Source of the DNA: Poriferisulfidus sp965221375
GTDB lineage: Bacteria; Pseudomonadota; Gammaproteobacteria; Poriferisulfidales; Poriferisulfidaceae
Reading direction: 5' to 3'
Assembly: GCA_965221375.1 (NCBI GenBank)
Contig: OZ244883.1
Span: forward strand, 372,001-436,000
DNA: 64,000 bases
Under the pieces are notes generated by a model. The model was given only the letters and a program-made list of their open reading frames with translations, made no database searches and was not told where the DNA came from. Shown here in pieces: positions 37,830-47,309 of the stretch (its first letter is position 1; the number at the start of each line of letters is the position of its first letter). Position numbers and translations under genes: made by a program.

Positions 37830-39251
37830 TTGGGAATTCAAAACTTGTGTGCCCCCCGCGGGAGGGCGATTGTTGTGCTGGCGGGGCTGGCTTTCCTCAG
37901 TACTTCGCTGGAAGCTCGCGAACTTCCGGACTTCACCGAACTGGTGCAGGCCAATGCCCCGGTGGTGGTCAACATCAGCACCACGCGCAAATCGAAATCG
38001 CGAGACACCAGCAGCAATCAGCAAGAGTTGCCTGAAGGCATGCCGGATTTCTTCTATCGCTTTTTCGAGCAGAGCCCAAAGACTCCAAATAAGCCTCCCC
38101 GCCGACGGCAATCAACGGGTTCCGGAATGATCTATTCCTCGGACGGCTATATCGTGACGAACCATCATGTGGTGCAAAACGCTGATGAGATTATCGTCAA
38201 ATTAAATGACAAGCGGGAGTTTGTGGCCGAGCGGGTGGGATCGGATCCGCGCAGTGATTTGGCATTGCTCAAGATTGACGCCGACAATCTACCGACGGCG
38301 ACGCTGGGTGATTCGGACGACCTGAAGGTCGGGCAGTGGGTGTTGGCGATCGGGTCTCCTTTTGGTTTTGAATATTCCGCGACAGCCGGAATCGTCAGCG
38401 CCAAAGGCCGCAGTCTGCCGAACGAAAGTTATATTCCCTTCATTCAGACCGATGTCGCGATCAATCCCGGTAATTCCGGCGGTCCACTCTTTGACCTGGA
38501 TGGCAAGGTAGTCGGGATCAACGCGCAGATTTACACGCGCACCGGCGGTTTTATGGGACTGTCGTTTGCCATTCCCATTGACATGGTGTCCGAAGTCATC
38601 GCGCAAATTCAAAAAGACGGGCGAGTGGTACGCGGATGGTTGGGGGTGTACATCCAGGAAGTGACCCGAAATCTGGCTGAATCCTTCGGCCTGGATCGTC
38701 CGAAAGGAGCCATTATTACTGCCATCGCCGAGGACAGTCCTGCGGACAAATCCGATTTGGAGGTGGGAGACATTATTTTGAAGTTCGACGGACGCGAAGT
38801 GGAAGAATCCTCCATGTTGCCGCCGATTGTCGGACAGACCGCTCCGGGCCGTGAAATCGATGTGGAAGTGTTGCGCGATGGAGAGCGCAAGAGCATCGAG
38901 GTCACATTGGGCGAATTGCCGAGCAAAGAGGAAGACGCTCAGTCCGAAGAGGGTGATGAGGACAAGGAAGGCGCCAATCTGTTGGGGATGAAATTGGATA
39001 CGATCACCGAGGAAGAGCGTGACAAGCTGGGACTGGAAGAAGAAGGCATCTGGGTGGAGGAGATCACCGGTGAGCCGGCCCGCTCTGCCGGGTTACAGAA
39101 AGGCGATGTGATTCGCATGTTCGCCGGGCAAAAGATTCTGACGCTTGAGGACTTCCAAGAGGCGGCGGAAGATTTGGAGGCCGGTCGCCCGTATCCGGTT
39201 TTGGTACAGCGCCGTCGAGGTTCGCGCTGGCTGGCCTTGACGCCCGACTAA
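37830..39251 (+). CDS. mucD: Periplasmic serine protease Do, MucD type
   Basis: 473 aa HtrA protease/chaperone with a signal peptide (to about residue 29), the triad His113 (TNHHVV), Asp143 (SDLALLK) and Ser216 (GNSGGP), then two PDZ domains (about 275-365 and 380-470). The start is TTG at 37830, 2 bp after rseB, preceded by GGAGA. A Glu/Asp-rich linker (about 365-385) separates the PDZ domains. It degrades misfolded envelope proteins as part of the sigma-E response. Confidence 0.94.
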   Translation: MGIQNLCAPRGRAIVVLAGLAFLSTSLEARELPDFTELVQANAPVVVNISTTRKSKSRDTSSNQQELPEGMPDFFYRFFEQSPKTPNKPPRRRQSTGSGMIYSSDGYIVTNHHVVQNADEIIVKLNDKREFVAERVGSDPRSDLALLKIDADNLPTATLGDSDDLKVGQWVLAIGSPFGFEYSATAGIVSAKGRSLPNESYIPFIQTDVAINPGNSGGPLFDLDGKVVGINAQIYTRTGGFMGLSFAIPIDMVSEVIAQIQKDGRVVRGWLGVYIQEVTRNLAESFGLDRPKGAIITAIAEDSPADKSDLEVGDIILKFDGREVEESSMLPPIVGQTAPGREIDVEVLRDGERKSIEVTLGELPSKEEDAQSEEGDEDKEGANLLGMKLDTITEEERDKLGLEEEGIWVEEITGEPARSAGLQKGDVIRMFAGQKILTLEDFQEAAEDLEAGRPYPVLVQRRRGSRWLALTPD

Positions 39252-39254
39252 ACA

Positions 39255-41060
39255 GTGGGTGACAGGTTCCCGATCGAACGGGTCCGCAATTTCGCCATCA
39301 TTGCGCACATCGACCACGGGAAATCCACGCTAGCAGATCGCTTCATCGAATTGTGCGGCGCATTGAGCGACCGCGAAATGAGCAGCCAGGTCCTGGACAA
39401 CATGGACCTGGAACGTGAACGGGGAATCACCATCAAGGCGCGCAGCGTGACGCTGCATTATCAGGCCCAGGACGGCGAAACCTATCGCTTGAACCTGATC
39501 GACACACCGGGACATGTGGACTTCTCGTATGAAGTGTCCCGCTCGTTGGCGGCTTGTGAAGGCGGCCTGTTGGTGGTGGATGCATCGCAAGGCGTGGAAG
39601 CTCAGACCGTCGCCAACTGCTACAACGCAATCGAACAGGATTTACTGTTGTTGCCGGTGCTGAACAAGATGGATCTTCCACAGGCGGATGCGACTCGCGC
39701 CAGCGAGGAGATTGAGGACATCATCGGTCTGGATGCCGCGGAGGCTTTGAGAATCAGTGCGAAAACAGGGGCCAATGTGCCGGATGTACTGGAGCGTGTG
39801 GTCCGCGATATTCCTGCTCCCGGAGGCGATCCCGAAGGGTCGCTTCAGGCCTTGATTATCGATTCGTGGTTCGACAGTTACGTGGGGGTGGTGTCGCTGG
39901 TTCGCATTTTCTCCGGCACTCTGCAACGGGGAGACCGCATCCAGGTGTTTTCTACAGGCCAGACCTATCGGGTGGAGTCGCTGGGCTGGTACGACCCGCA
40001 TCCTCATGCCCGTGAAGAGCTGGCGTGCGGACAGGTGGGCTTTTTGGTTGCAGGGATTCGTGATATTGAAGGCGCGCCGGTCGGGGATACTATCACGCAT
40101 GTAGGGGAGAGGACTTCCGAGGCATTGCCTGGTTTTCAGGCGGTACAGCCGAAAGTGTTTGCCGGTCTTTTCCCGGTGGATGCGGATGACTACGAGCAGT
40201 TGCGCGACGCGCTTGGCAAACTCCGTTTGAATGATGCGTCGTTCAATTACGAACCGGAGACTTCCAAGGCGTTGGGCTTTGGGTTTCGCTGCGGATTTTT
40301 GGGCCTGCTGCACATGGAAATCGTGCAGGAGCGCCTGGAACGGGAATATAACCTCAATTTATTGTCGACCGCGCCCACGGTTGCGTGTCAGGTATATCTG
40401 AATTCGGGAGAAGTTCTGGAGACGGGCAATCCCAGCCAGTTGCCCGAGCCGCACAAAATCGCCGAGATCCGCGAGCCCTATATTGAAGCCAATATTCTGG
40501 TGCCGCAGGATCATATCGGCGCGGTCATCACCCTGTGCGAAGAACGACGCGGGCGGCAGAAGCGCCTGCAGTACTCACGCAATCAGGTGAGCCTGACGTA
40601 TCACTTGCCCCTGGCCGAGACGGTGACGGATTTTTACGACCGTCTGAAATCAGTCAGCCGCGGCTATGCGTCACTGGATTATCAGTTGTCGCATTTCGAA
40701 GCGGCGCCTTTGGTGAAATTGGATGTGTTAATCAATGGCGATCGGGTGGATGCGTTGTCGGTGATTGTGCATCAGTCGCGTGCGATGGCATTGGGCCGTG
40801 ACTTGACCACTCGCATGAAGGATTTAATTCCCCGGCAAATGTTTGATGTGGCGATTCAGGCGGCGATTGGATCGCGGATCATTGCGCGCACCACAACCAA
40901 GGCGCTGCGCAAAAACGTCACAGCCAAATGTTACGGAGGCGATGTGACGCGCAAGCGCAAATTGCTGGAGAAGCAAAAAGCGGGTAAGAAGCGCATGAAG
41001 CGGGTCGGGAATGTCGATATTCCGCAGGAGGCGTTTATGGCCATCCTGAAAATCGAATGA
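39255..41060 (+). CDS. lepA: Elongation factor 4
   Basis: 601 aa translational GTPase with AHIDHGKST (P-loop), DTPGHVDF and NKMD motifs, EF-G-like domains II, III and V, and the LepA-specific C-terminal domain ending KRMKRVGNVDIPQEAF. GTG start 3 bp after mucD. The usual downstream gene lepB is absent; a metallo-beta-lactamase-fold gene overlaps it by 4 bp instead. Confidence 0.96.
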   Translation: MGDRFPIERVRNFAIIAHIDHGKSTLADRFIELCGALSDREMSSQVLDNMDLERERGITIKARSVTLHYQAQDGETYRLNLIDTPGHVDFSYEVSRSLAACEGGLLVVDASQGVEAQTVANCYNAIEQDLLLLPVLNKMDLPQADATRASEEIEDIIGLDAAEALRISAKTGANVPDVLERVVRDIPAPGGDPEGSLQALIIDSWFDSYVGVVSLVRIFSGTLQRGDRIQVFSTGQTYRVESLGWYDPHPHAREELACGQVGFLVAGIRDIEGAPVGDTITHVGERTSEALPGFQAVQPKVFAGLFPVDADDYEQLRDALGKLRLNDASFNYEPETSKALGFGFRCGFLGLLHMEIVQERLEREYNLNLLSTAPTVACQVYLNSGEVLETGNPSQLPEPHKIAEIREPYIEANILVPQDHIGAVITLCEERRGRQKRLQYSRNQVSLTYHLPLAETVTDFYDRLKSVSRGYASLDYQLSHFEAAPLVKLDVLINGDRVDALSVIVHQSRAMALGRDLTTRMKDLIPRQMFDVAIQAAIGSRIIARTTTKALRKNVTAKCYGGDVTRKRKLLEKQKAGKKRMKRVGNVDIPQEAFMAILKIE

Positions 41061-41968
41061 AGACCGCGTGCCTGATTGGACTGTTGCTGATCCTCGGCAC
41101 CGGATCGGCCGTGGCCCAAGTCATGACGGTGACCCTGCTCGGCACCGGCACGCCGCGACCGGATAGCGAACGTTTCAGTCAGGCGATTTTGGTGGAGACG
41201 CCCGAGGGCGACCGCCTATTGTTTGATGCAGGCCGGGGGGCGGCAATGCGACTGCATCAGATCGGTGTCAGCAGCGACCAGATTGATGCGATCTTCGTGA
41301 CGCATCTGCATTACGATCATATTGTGGGTCTGGATGACGTGTGGTTGACAGCGCGGTTGTGGCAACGGTCCACACCCCTTACCGTGTATGGGCCGCAAGG
41401 AACTGCATCGTTTGTGGAGCACATCACAAATGCCTATGCGGTAGACCAGAAAGTGCGGCATCGGCAAAGCGGCTTGCCGGAGCAGGGGGGTACTCTGCAA
41501 GCGGTGGAAATTGCATCGGGCCAGGTGTATGCGTCCCAAGTCTTGAAAGTGACCGCCTTCCCGGTGGCGCATGGCGCAGTCAAGCCGGCGTTTGGTTACC
41601 GGGTCGACTATGGGGAGCGTAGCGTGGTGATTTCGGGGGATACGACGTATTCAAAGACTTTGGTCGAACACGCCCAAGGCGCCCAGGTCATCATTCATGA
41701 GGTGATGATGGCGAGTGAGGCGTTGCTGACCGGCAATGCCCGCTTGCGCAAGGTTCAGGCCTACCACTCCACCCCGGAGCAGGTTGGCAAAGTGTTGACC
41801 GAGACCGGGGCGCAACTGGGGGTGCTGGTGCATCAGTTGCGATTCGGTGTATCGGAGGCGCAATTACTGGAGGCGGTACAAGCCCATTACGCCGGCGAAG
41901 TGCGCTTGGGCGAAGATTTGATGGCGATTGACATTGGCGAATCAACGTTTGTGTATCAGCGGCACTAA
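41057..41968 (+). CDS. Exported metallo-beta-lactamase-fold hydrolase (RNase Z/AtsA-like)
   Basis: 303 aa with a signal peptide (to about residue 20, GSAVA). The metal site THLHYDH is at 82-88, with later metal ligands in VAHG, SGDT and a C-terminal VHQ in place of the usual His. The overall arrangement (LLGTGTPRPDSERF...) is that of the RNase Z-like arylsulfatase family AtsA. The signal peptide argues against a tRNA role. It is coupled to lepA by a 4 bp overlap. The substrate is unknown. Confidence 0.8.
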   Translation: MKTACLIGLLLILGTGSAVAQVMTVTLLGTGTPRPDSERFSQAILVETPEGDRLLFDAGRGAAMRLHQIGVSSDQIDAIFVTHLHYDHIVGLDDVWLTARLWQRSTPLTVYGPQGTASFVEHITNAYAVDQKVRHRQSGLPEQGGTLQAVEIASGQVYASQVLKVTAFPVAHGAVKPAFGYRVDYGERSVVISGDTTYSKTLVEHAQGAQVIIHEVMMASEALLTGNARLRKVQAYHSTPEQVGKVLTETGAQLGVLVHQLRFGVSEAQLLEAVQAHYAGEVRLGEDLMAIDIGESTFVYQRH

Positions 41969-42099
41969 TGACGTCGCCGAAACCGGAGGGTGTGTCAATT
42001 CCGTTTGCGCGCTTTGTGTGTCGAAATCTGCGGACTACAATGCACGGTATCGCATGATTTTGTATTGGCCCGGCAGTCATTTTTGGAGAAGGTGGTTTG

Positions 42100-42927
42100 A
42101 TGGTTCCGCAGTTTGATACGCCCCAGGTTATGGGCATTCTCAATGTCACGCCTGACAGTTTCTCCGATGGCGGTGCATATCCTTCGACCAGCCGCGCGGT
42201 CGCCCGAGCCGTGGAAATGGTCGAAGAAGGGGCCCGATTCATTGATGTGGGGGGCGAATCTACGCGGCCGGGTTCGGATCGCGTCAGTGCGGAAGAGCAG
42301 AAGCGTCGCATTCTGGATGTTGTCGAGCAAGTCCGAAAAGAAGTGCCTTCCGAAATTGTGATTAGTGTCGACACCACATTGAGCGAGGTGGCACAGGCGG
42401 CCTTGGATGTGGGGGCGGGGATGATCAACGACGTGTCGGCGGGTCGGGACGATCCGAAAATGTTTGAACTGGTGGCCGCGCAGGGTGTGCCGTATTGCCT
42501 GATGCATATGCAGGGGACGCCCAAGACCATGCAGGACGATCCGCAGTACACGGACGTGACGGTGGAAGTGCGAGATTTTCTGCAGGAACGTGCCAATCTG
42601 GCACAGCAGGCAGGAGTGGGGGCACAACAGATTGTCTTGGACCCCGGCATCGGTTTTGGCAAACGCACCGAGCACAACCTGCAGTTGATTGCGCGGTTGT
42701 CGGAAATTGTCGCGCTGGGCTATCCCGTATTGCTGGGCACGTCGCGCAAGCGTTTTATGGGGGAAGTTGCGGATGTCAAGGAGCCGGCACTGCGTATGCC
42801 GGCGACAGTGGTGACGACGGGATGGGGGGTGTGCGCGGGAGCCCGCATCTTTCGGGTGCATGATGTTTGGCAGAATTGCCAAGCCTTGGAGGTTGCGCAG
42901 GCGATTCTGCGCGAGGAACGCAACTGA
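42100..42927 (+). CDS. folP: Dihydropteroate synthase
   Basis: 275 aa TIM-barrel enzyme that joins p-aminobenzoate to the pterin precursor of folate. Motifs MGILNVTPDSFSDGG near the start, GGESTRPG, and the pterin-site DPGIGFGK. The ATG at 42100 has GGAG upstream; the TTG at 42097 is unlikely. The usual neighbours ftsH and glmM are not here. It meets the fdhA gene tail to tail with no gap. A pterin synthase of H4MPT (methanopterin pathway) is a remote alternative. Confidence 0.94.
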   Translation: MVPQFDTPQVMGILNVTPDSFSDGGAYPSTSRAVARAVEMVEEGARFIDVGGESTRPGSDRVSAEEQKRRILDVVEQVRKEVPSEIVISVDTTLSEVAQAALDVGAGMINDVSAGRDDPKMFELVAAQGVPYCLMHMQGTPKTMQDDPQYTDVTVEVRDFLQERANLAQQAGVGAQQIVLDPGIGFGKRTEHNLQLIARLSEIVALGYPVLLGTSRKRFMGEVADVKEPALRMPATVVTTGWGVCAGARIFRVHDVWQNCQALEVAQAILREERN

Positions 42928-45639
42928 TTAAACCGCCTCCAGTCTCAAGGCGCAGAATTTAAATTCCGGAATCTTCCCGAACGGGTCCAACGCTTCGTTG
43001 GTCAGCACGTTGGCGGCCGCTTCGTAAAAGCAAAAGGGCGCGAAGACTTGCCCAGGCATCAGTCCGTCATCAATATAAGCCGCGCATTCAATCTGCCCGC
43101 GACGCGAACGCAGGCGGATTTGGTGACCGTCCTGAATCTGTAGCGTGGCGGCATCTTGCGGAGCGATGAAAGCGGCCGCCTCGGGTTCCAGTTCATTGAG
43201 AGTGGAGGCGCGACGAGTTAGGGCGCCGGTGTGCCAGTGCTCCAGAAGGCGTCCGGTAATCAAGATGTGCGGGTATTCGGGGTCGGGCATTTCGGCAGCG
43301 TGACGAAATGCAGCCGGCACCAGGCGGGCCTTGCCGCTGGCGGTGGGAAACGTCGTCTCAAATAAAACTTCCTGACCCGGATCCTGCGGGGTGTCGCAAG
43401 GGTAGGTGACAGAGTGTTCCTGCTCCAGCCGGTCCCAGCGAATGCCCTGGATGCTGGCCATGCATTGGCGCATTTCTTCGAACACGTCGCGTGCCTCCAT
43501 GGCGGGCCAGTCAAGGCCCATGCGCTGAGCGATTTGCTGGATGATCCACAGGTCTTGCCGGGCATCCCCCGGCGGCGGGTGCGCGGGTCTACCCAGTTGC
43601 ACCCGACGGTCGGTGTTGGTGTAAGTGCCCCATTTTTCCATGGCGGCGGAAGCGGGAAGAACGACATGCGCGTAGGCCGCCGTCTCGGTCAGAAACAGAT
43701 CCTGGACGACCAGATGCTCCAGCTTTGCCAGTGCCGCCCGGGCATGGTTCAGATTCGGGTCGGACATGGCCGGGTTTTCTCCCATGATGTACATGCCCCG
43801 GATTTCTCCCGCATGGGCCGCCTGCATGATTTCAACCACGGTGCGTCCGGGTTGGGGGTCCAGAGACGTGTTCCAGAGTTTTTCAAAGCGGGCTCGCGCC
43901 TCGGCATCATCGACCCGCTGGTAGTCCGGGTAGACCATGGGAATAAGGCCGACATCGGAGGCGCCCTGGACATTGTTTTGACCGCGCAGGGGATGCAGGC
44001 CGGTGCCGCGTCGTCCGATCTGACCGGTAATGAGTGCCAGGGCGATTAGGCAGCGGGCATTGTCGGTGCCGTGGATATGCTGGGAGATGCCCATGCCCCA
44101 GAAAATCATGGCGTTGTCTGCCGTCGCATAGCGACGGGCGGCCTCTCGAATGTCGGCGGCATCGATGCCGCACAAAGACTGCACACGCTCCGGTGAATAG
44201 TCCTGGACGTGTCGGACCAGAGCTTCGTAACCGTCCGTACGGGTTTGGATGAATTCAGGATCGGTCCAACCCTGTTCGATGATGGTATAAAGCAAAGCAT
44301 TGAGAAGTGCGACATCCGTATCCGGATGAAACTGCAGAAACACGTCGGCATGGCGGGCCAGATCGGTCCGCCGCGGGTCGAGGACCATCAGGGTTTTGCC
44401 GCTGCGGGCCGCATTTTTCATAAAGGTGGCGGCGACCGGATGATTGACGGTGGGGTTGGCGCCGATGATTAGAAGAGTGTCGGCATCGGCGACATCGCGA
44501 ACCGGGTTGGAGACGGCAGCGGAGCCGATGCCTTCAAGCAGTGCGGCGACAGAGGAGGCGTGACACAGACGGGTGCAGTGGTCGACTTGGTTGCTGCCGA
44601 ATGCGCAACGCACCAGTTTTTGAAATAAATAGGCCTCTTCGTTACTGCCTTTGGCGCAGCCGAAGCCTGCCAAGGCCAGCGGTCCGTGCGTGTCGCGCAA
44701 TTGGACCAATGGCGTGGCGGCGGCATCCAAAGCCTCTTCCCACGAAGCCGGTCGAAACCAGGAGCGCATGTCGGAGGCCGAAAGTTGCTCCAGATCGAAA
44801 TCACGGGGAGCATCCGCCTTGCGAATCAGAGGTTCGGTCAAGCGGTCAGGATGGTAGACGTAATCGTAGCCGTAGCGGCCCTTCACGCACAGCCGGGAAT
44901 GGTTGGAGGGACCGTCGCGACCCTGAACCTCAATAATGCGGTTGTTCTGGACTTTCCAGGTCAGCAGGCAGCCGACACCGCAATAAGGACAGACCGAATC
45001 GACTTCACGAGGAGTTTGTTCGGCATGGGATAGGGATTGCAGGGCGCCCGTTGGGCAGGCGTGGACACACTCCCCGCAGCCGACACAGGAACTGTCGCCC
45101 ATCGGGTCGTCCAGATCAAACACAATGGCCGAGTCGCTGCCGCGCTGGGCATAACCGATGACATCATTGTTCTGGACCTCGCGACAGGCGCGTACGCATC
45201 GAGTGCACTGAATACATGCGTCGAGTTGCACACGGATGGCCGGATGCGATGCATCTGCATCCGGTTGTCGGCGCATGGCGAAGCGGGATTGCTTGATGTC
45301 GAACTGGGCGGCCCAGGCGTGAAGTTCGCAGTCGTCGTCGCGTTGTTGCTGCATGTCCGAAAGCAGTAACTCCAACACCATTTTTTGGGCGGCACGAGCA
45401 CGCGGGTGGGTGGAGTGGACCTGCATACCGGCTTGAGGTTTGCGCACGCAGGCGGGCTGCAGGGCGCGTTCCCCTTCAATTTCGACCATACAGGCCCGGC
45501 AGTTGCCGTCGGCACGCAAGCCTTCGGTATAGCACAGATGGGGGATGTCGATGCCTTCGCGACGAGCCGCCTGCAGAATGCTTTCGTCCGGAAGCGCTTC
45601 TATGGCTTGCCCATTCAATGAAAAAGGAATGCGACTCAT
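42928..45639 (-). CDS. fdhA: NAD-dependent formate dehydrogenase, alpha (catalytic) subunit
   Basis: 903 aa Mo/W-bis-MGD formate dehydrogenase. In order: N-terminal [2Fe-2S] ferredoxin domain (Cys36, 47, 50, 64), a Cys/His cluster region near 104-107, two [4Fe-4S] sites (Cys142-152 and Cys185-195), a third [4Fe-4S] site from Cys217, then the catalytic domain. Cys359 in CTRLCHASS, followed by His360, stands where E. coli FdhF has selenocysteine, so this is a Cys enzyme. The C-terminus is a molydopterin dinucleotide-binding domain. The start at 45639 overlaps fdhB by 4 bp. The layout matches the cytoplasmic Fdh1/Fds enzymes that oxidise formate to CO2 with NAD+. Last gene of the mtoX run. Confidence 0.93.
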   Translation of the reverse strand: MSRIPFSLNGQAIEALPDESILQAARREGIDIPHLCYTEGLRADGNCRACMVEIEGERALQPACVRKPQAGMQVHSTHPRARAAQKMVLELLLSDMQQQRDDDCELHAWAAQFDIKQSRFAMRRQPDADASHPAIRVQLDACIQCTRCVRACREVQNNDVIGYAQRGSDSAIVFDLDDPMGDSSCVGCGECVHACPTGALQSLSHAEQTPREVDSVCPYCGVGCLLTWKVQNNRIIEVQGRDGPSNHSRLCVKGRYGYDYVYHPDRLTEPLIRKADAPRDFDLEQLSASDMRSWFRPASWEEALDAAATPLVQLRDTHGPLALAGFGCAKGSNEEAYLFQKLVRCAFGSNQVDHCTRLCHASSVAALLEGIGSAAVSNPVRDVADADTLLIIGANPTVNHPVAATFMKNAARSGKTLMVLDPRRTDLARHADVFLQFHPDTDVALLNALLYTIIEQGWTDPEFIQTRTDGYEALVRHVQDYSPERVQSLCGIDAADIREAARRYATADNAMIFWGMGISQHIHGTDNARCLIALALITGQIGRRGTGLHPLRGQNNVQGASDVGLIPMVYPDYQRVDDAEARARFEKLWNTSLDPQPGRTVVEIMQAAHAGEIRGMYIMGENPAMSDPNLNHARAALAKLEHLVVQDLFLTETAAYAHVVLPASAAMEKWGTYTNTDRRVQLGRPAHPPPGDARQDLWIIQQIAQRMGLDWPAMEARDVFEEMRQCMASIQGIRWDRLEQEHSVTYPCDTPQDPGQEVLFETTFPTASGKARLVPAAFRHAAEMPDPEYPHILITGRLLEHWHTGALTRRASTLNELEPEAAAFIAPQDAATLQIQDGHQIRLRSRRGQIECAAYIDDGLMPGQVFAPFCFYEAAANVLTNEALDPFGKIPEFKFCALRLEAV

Positions 45640-47300
45640 GGACCGACTTCCTTGGGGAAATAGCGCAGGATGGATTGGGCCGGGTTGGGAGCGGCCTGGC
45701 CCAGACCGCAAATCGAGGCGTCGCGCATCGTATCCGACAGCTCATTCAACAGGTCCGCATCCCACTGGGGCTCGCGCATGAGGGTGACCGCCTTGGCCGT
45801 GCCGACCCGACAGGGGGTGCATTTGCCGCAGGATTCATGGGCGAAGAACTGCATGGCGTTGAGGGCCGCATCGCGGGCCTGATCATGTTGGGACAATACG
45901 ATAATGGCCCCGGAGCCCAGGAAACAGCCGTATTCTTCTAAAGTGCCGAAGTCCAGAGGCACATCGGCCAGTTCCGCCGGCAACATGCCGCCCGAAGCGC
46001 CGCCTGGGAAATAGCCGTACAACTCATGTCCGGGGCTCATCCCGCCGCCGTACTCTTCGATCAGTTCACGCACGGTGATGCCCGCGGGTGCCAGATAGAC
46101 GCCCGGTTTGCGAACGCGGCCACTGAGCGAATAGGAGCGCAAGCCTTGTCGCCCATGACGGCCTTGGCTGCAGTACCAGTCGGCACCCTGCTCAAGAATT
46201 TTGGGGACCCACAGCAAGGTTTCCAGGTTATGTTCGAGCGTGGGTCGACCAAACAGGCCGCATTCGGCAATATAGGGAGGACGCAAGCGCGGCATGCCGC
46301 GCTTGCCTTCAATGGATTCAATCATGGCTGATTCTTCGCCGCAGACGTAAGCTCCCGCGCCACGGCGCAACTCCAGGGTCGGCAGAGGGTGCGGAAAGTT
46401 TTCCTGCAAATCCTGCAGTGCCCCCGCCAGCATGGCGCGGGCACCCGCATACTCGTCACGAATATACAAATAAACCTCCTCGGCTTCGATGACGTGGGCG
46501 GCGATCAGCACCCCCTCAAGAAAGGGGTGCAACTGGTGCTCCAGGTAATACCGGTCTTTGAAGGTGCCGGGTTCACCTTCGTCGATATTGACGGCCAGCA
46601 GACGGGGTTTGGGGTAATCGCGCACGATGCGCCATTTGCGGGCAACCGGAAAACCGGCGCCCCCCAAGCCACGCAGGTCGGCCTGTTCAATGACTTGAAG
46701 AAGGTCGTCCGTACCAAGTGCGCCATCCAACAGGCGCTGCAGTTGGGTATAGGCCCCCTGATTGCAGGCTTCCGTGTAAGTGGGGGCGGCAGGCTCCAAG
46801 TCTTCCAGATGGGCCTGTTCCACTGCCGCGCAGACCGTCTCGGCGGTGGCCTGTTCGACGGGATAGCGACGCACAACGGCAACCGGAGCGTCCGCGCAAC
46901 GGCCGATACAGGAGACTTTTTGAATACGTGCCTCAGGCAAGCGTTCGGTCAATTCTGCGGCCAGTGCCTCGGCTCCAAATAGGGCACAGGTAATGGATTC
47001 GCAGACACGGATGGTCAATTCCGGCGGCGGTTCGGCGCCGTCGGGCACGACATCGAAGTGGTGGTAGAACGAAGCGACTTCGTAGACTTCGGCAACGGAC
47101 AATTTCAACCGCTCCGCCAAAGCGGCCAAATGTGCCGCCGAAAGGCTTCCGTAGAAATCCTGGATGGCGTGAAGAGACTCCAGCAGTTGATCACGCCGCG
47201 TAGGTCGACCGTCCAGCAATTGCGCGACTTCGGCGCGGGCTTCGGGAGTGACCGTGTGACCGCGTCGCCGGCGGTGAGGGGTCGATCCGTCGGCAGACAT
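45636..47300 (-). CDS. fdhB: Formate dehydrogenase beta subunit, NuoE-NuoF fusion
   Basis: 554 aa diaphorase subunit that passes electrons from formate to NAD+. Residues about 20-160 form a NuoE/thioredoxin-like [2Fe-2S] domain (CESITC and SCIGRC). Residues from about 190 form the NuoF-like part: GLGGAGFPVARKWR for FMN/NAD, GAGAYVCGEESA, and ESCGKCTPCRVGT for the [4Fe-4S] cluster. This fusion is as in the Fdh1B subunit of Methylorubrum, whereas Fds-type enzymes have a separate gamma subunit. It starts 9 bp after the tlpA-like gene. Confidence 0.92.
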   Translation of the reverse strand: MSADGSTPHRRRRGHTVTPEARAEVAQLLDGRPTRRDQLLESLHAIQDFYGSLSAAHLAALAERLKLSVAEVYEVASFYHHFDVVPDGAEPPPELTIRVCESITCALFGAEALAAELTERLPEARIQKVSCIGRCADAPVAVVRRYPVEQATAETVCAAVEQAHLEDLEPAAPTYTEACNQGAYTQLQRLLDGALGTDDLLQVIEQADLRGLGGAGFPVARKWRIVRDYPKPRLLAVNIDEGEPGTFKDRYYLEHQLHPFLEGVLIAAHVIEAEEVYLYIRDEYAGARAMLAGALQDLQENFPHPLPTLELRRGAGAYVCGEESAMIESIEGKRGMPRLRPPYIAECGLFGRPTLEHNLETLLWVPKILEQGADWYCSQGRHGRQGLRSYSLSGRVRKPGVYLAPAGITVRELIEEYGGGMSPGHELYGYFPGGASGGMLPAELADVPLDFGTLEEYGCFLGSGAIIVLSQHDQARDAALNAMQFFAHESCGKCTPCRVGTAKAVTLMREPQWDADLLNELSDTMRDASICGLGQAAPNPAQSILRYFPKEVGP

Positions 47301-47309
47301 GGGCGGCCG

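Noticed and set aside
41691..42677. A 328-codon minus-strand frame opposite folP and the metallo-beta-lactamase gene
   Set aside because: Both opposing genes are strongly supported; this frame is rich in Ser, Arg and Pro with no motif.
44550..44590. Selenocysteine at the formate dehydrogenase active site
   Set aside because: The active-site position is encoded by a Cys codon (Cys359), and no in-frame TGA or SECIS-like hairpin is needed or seen.
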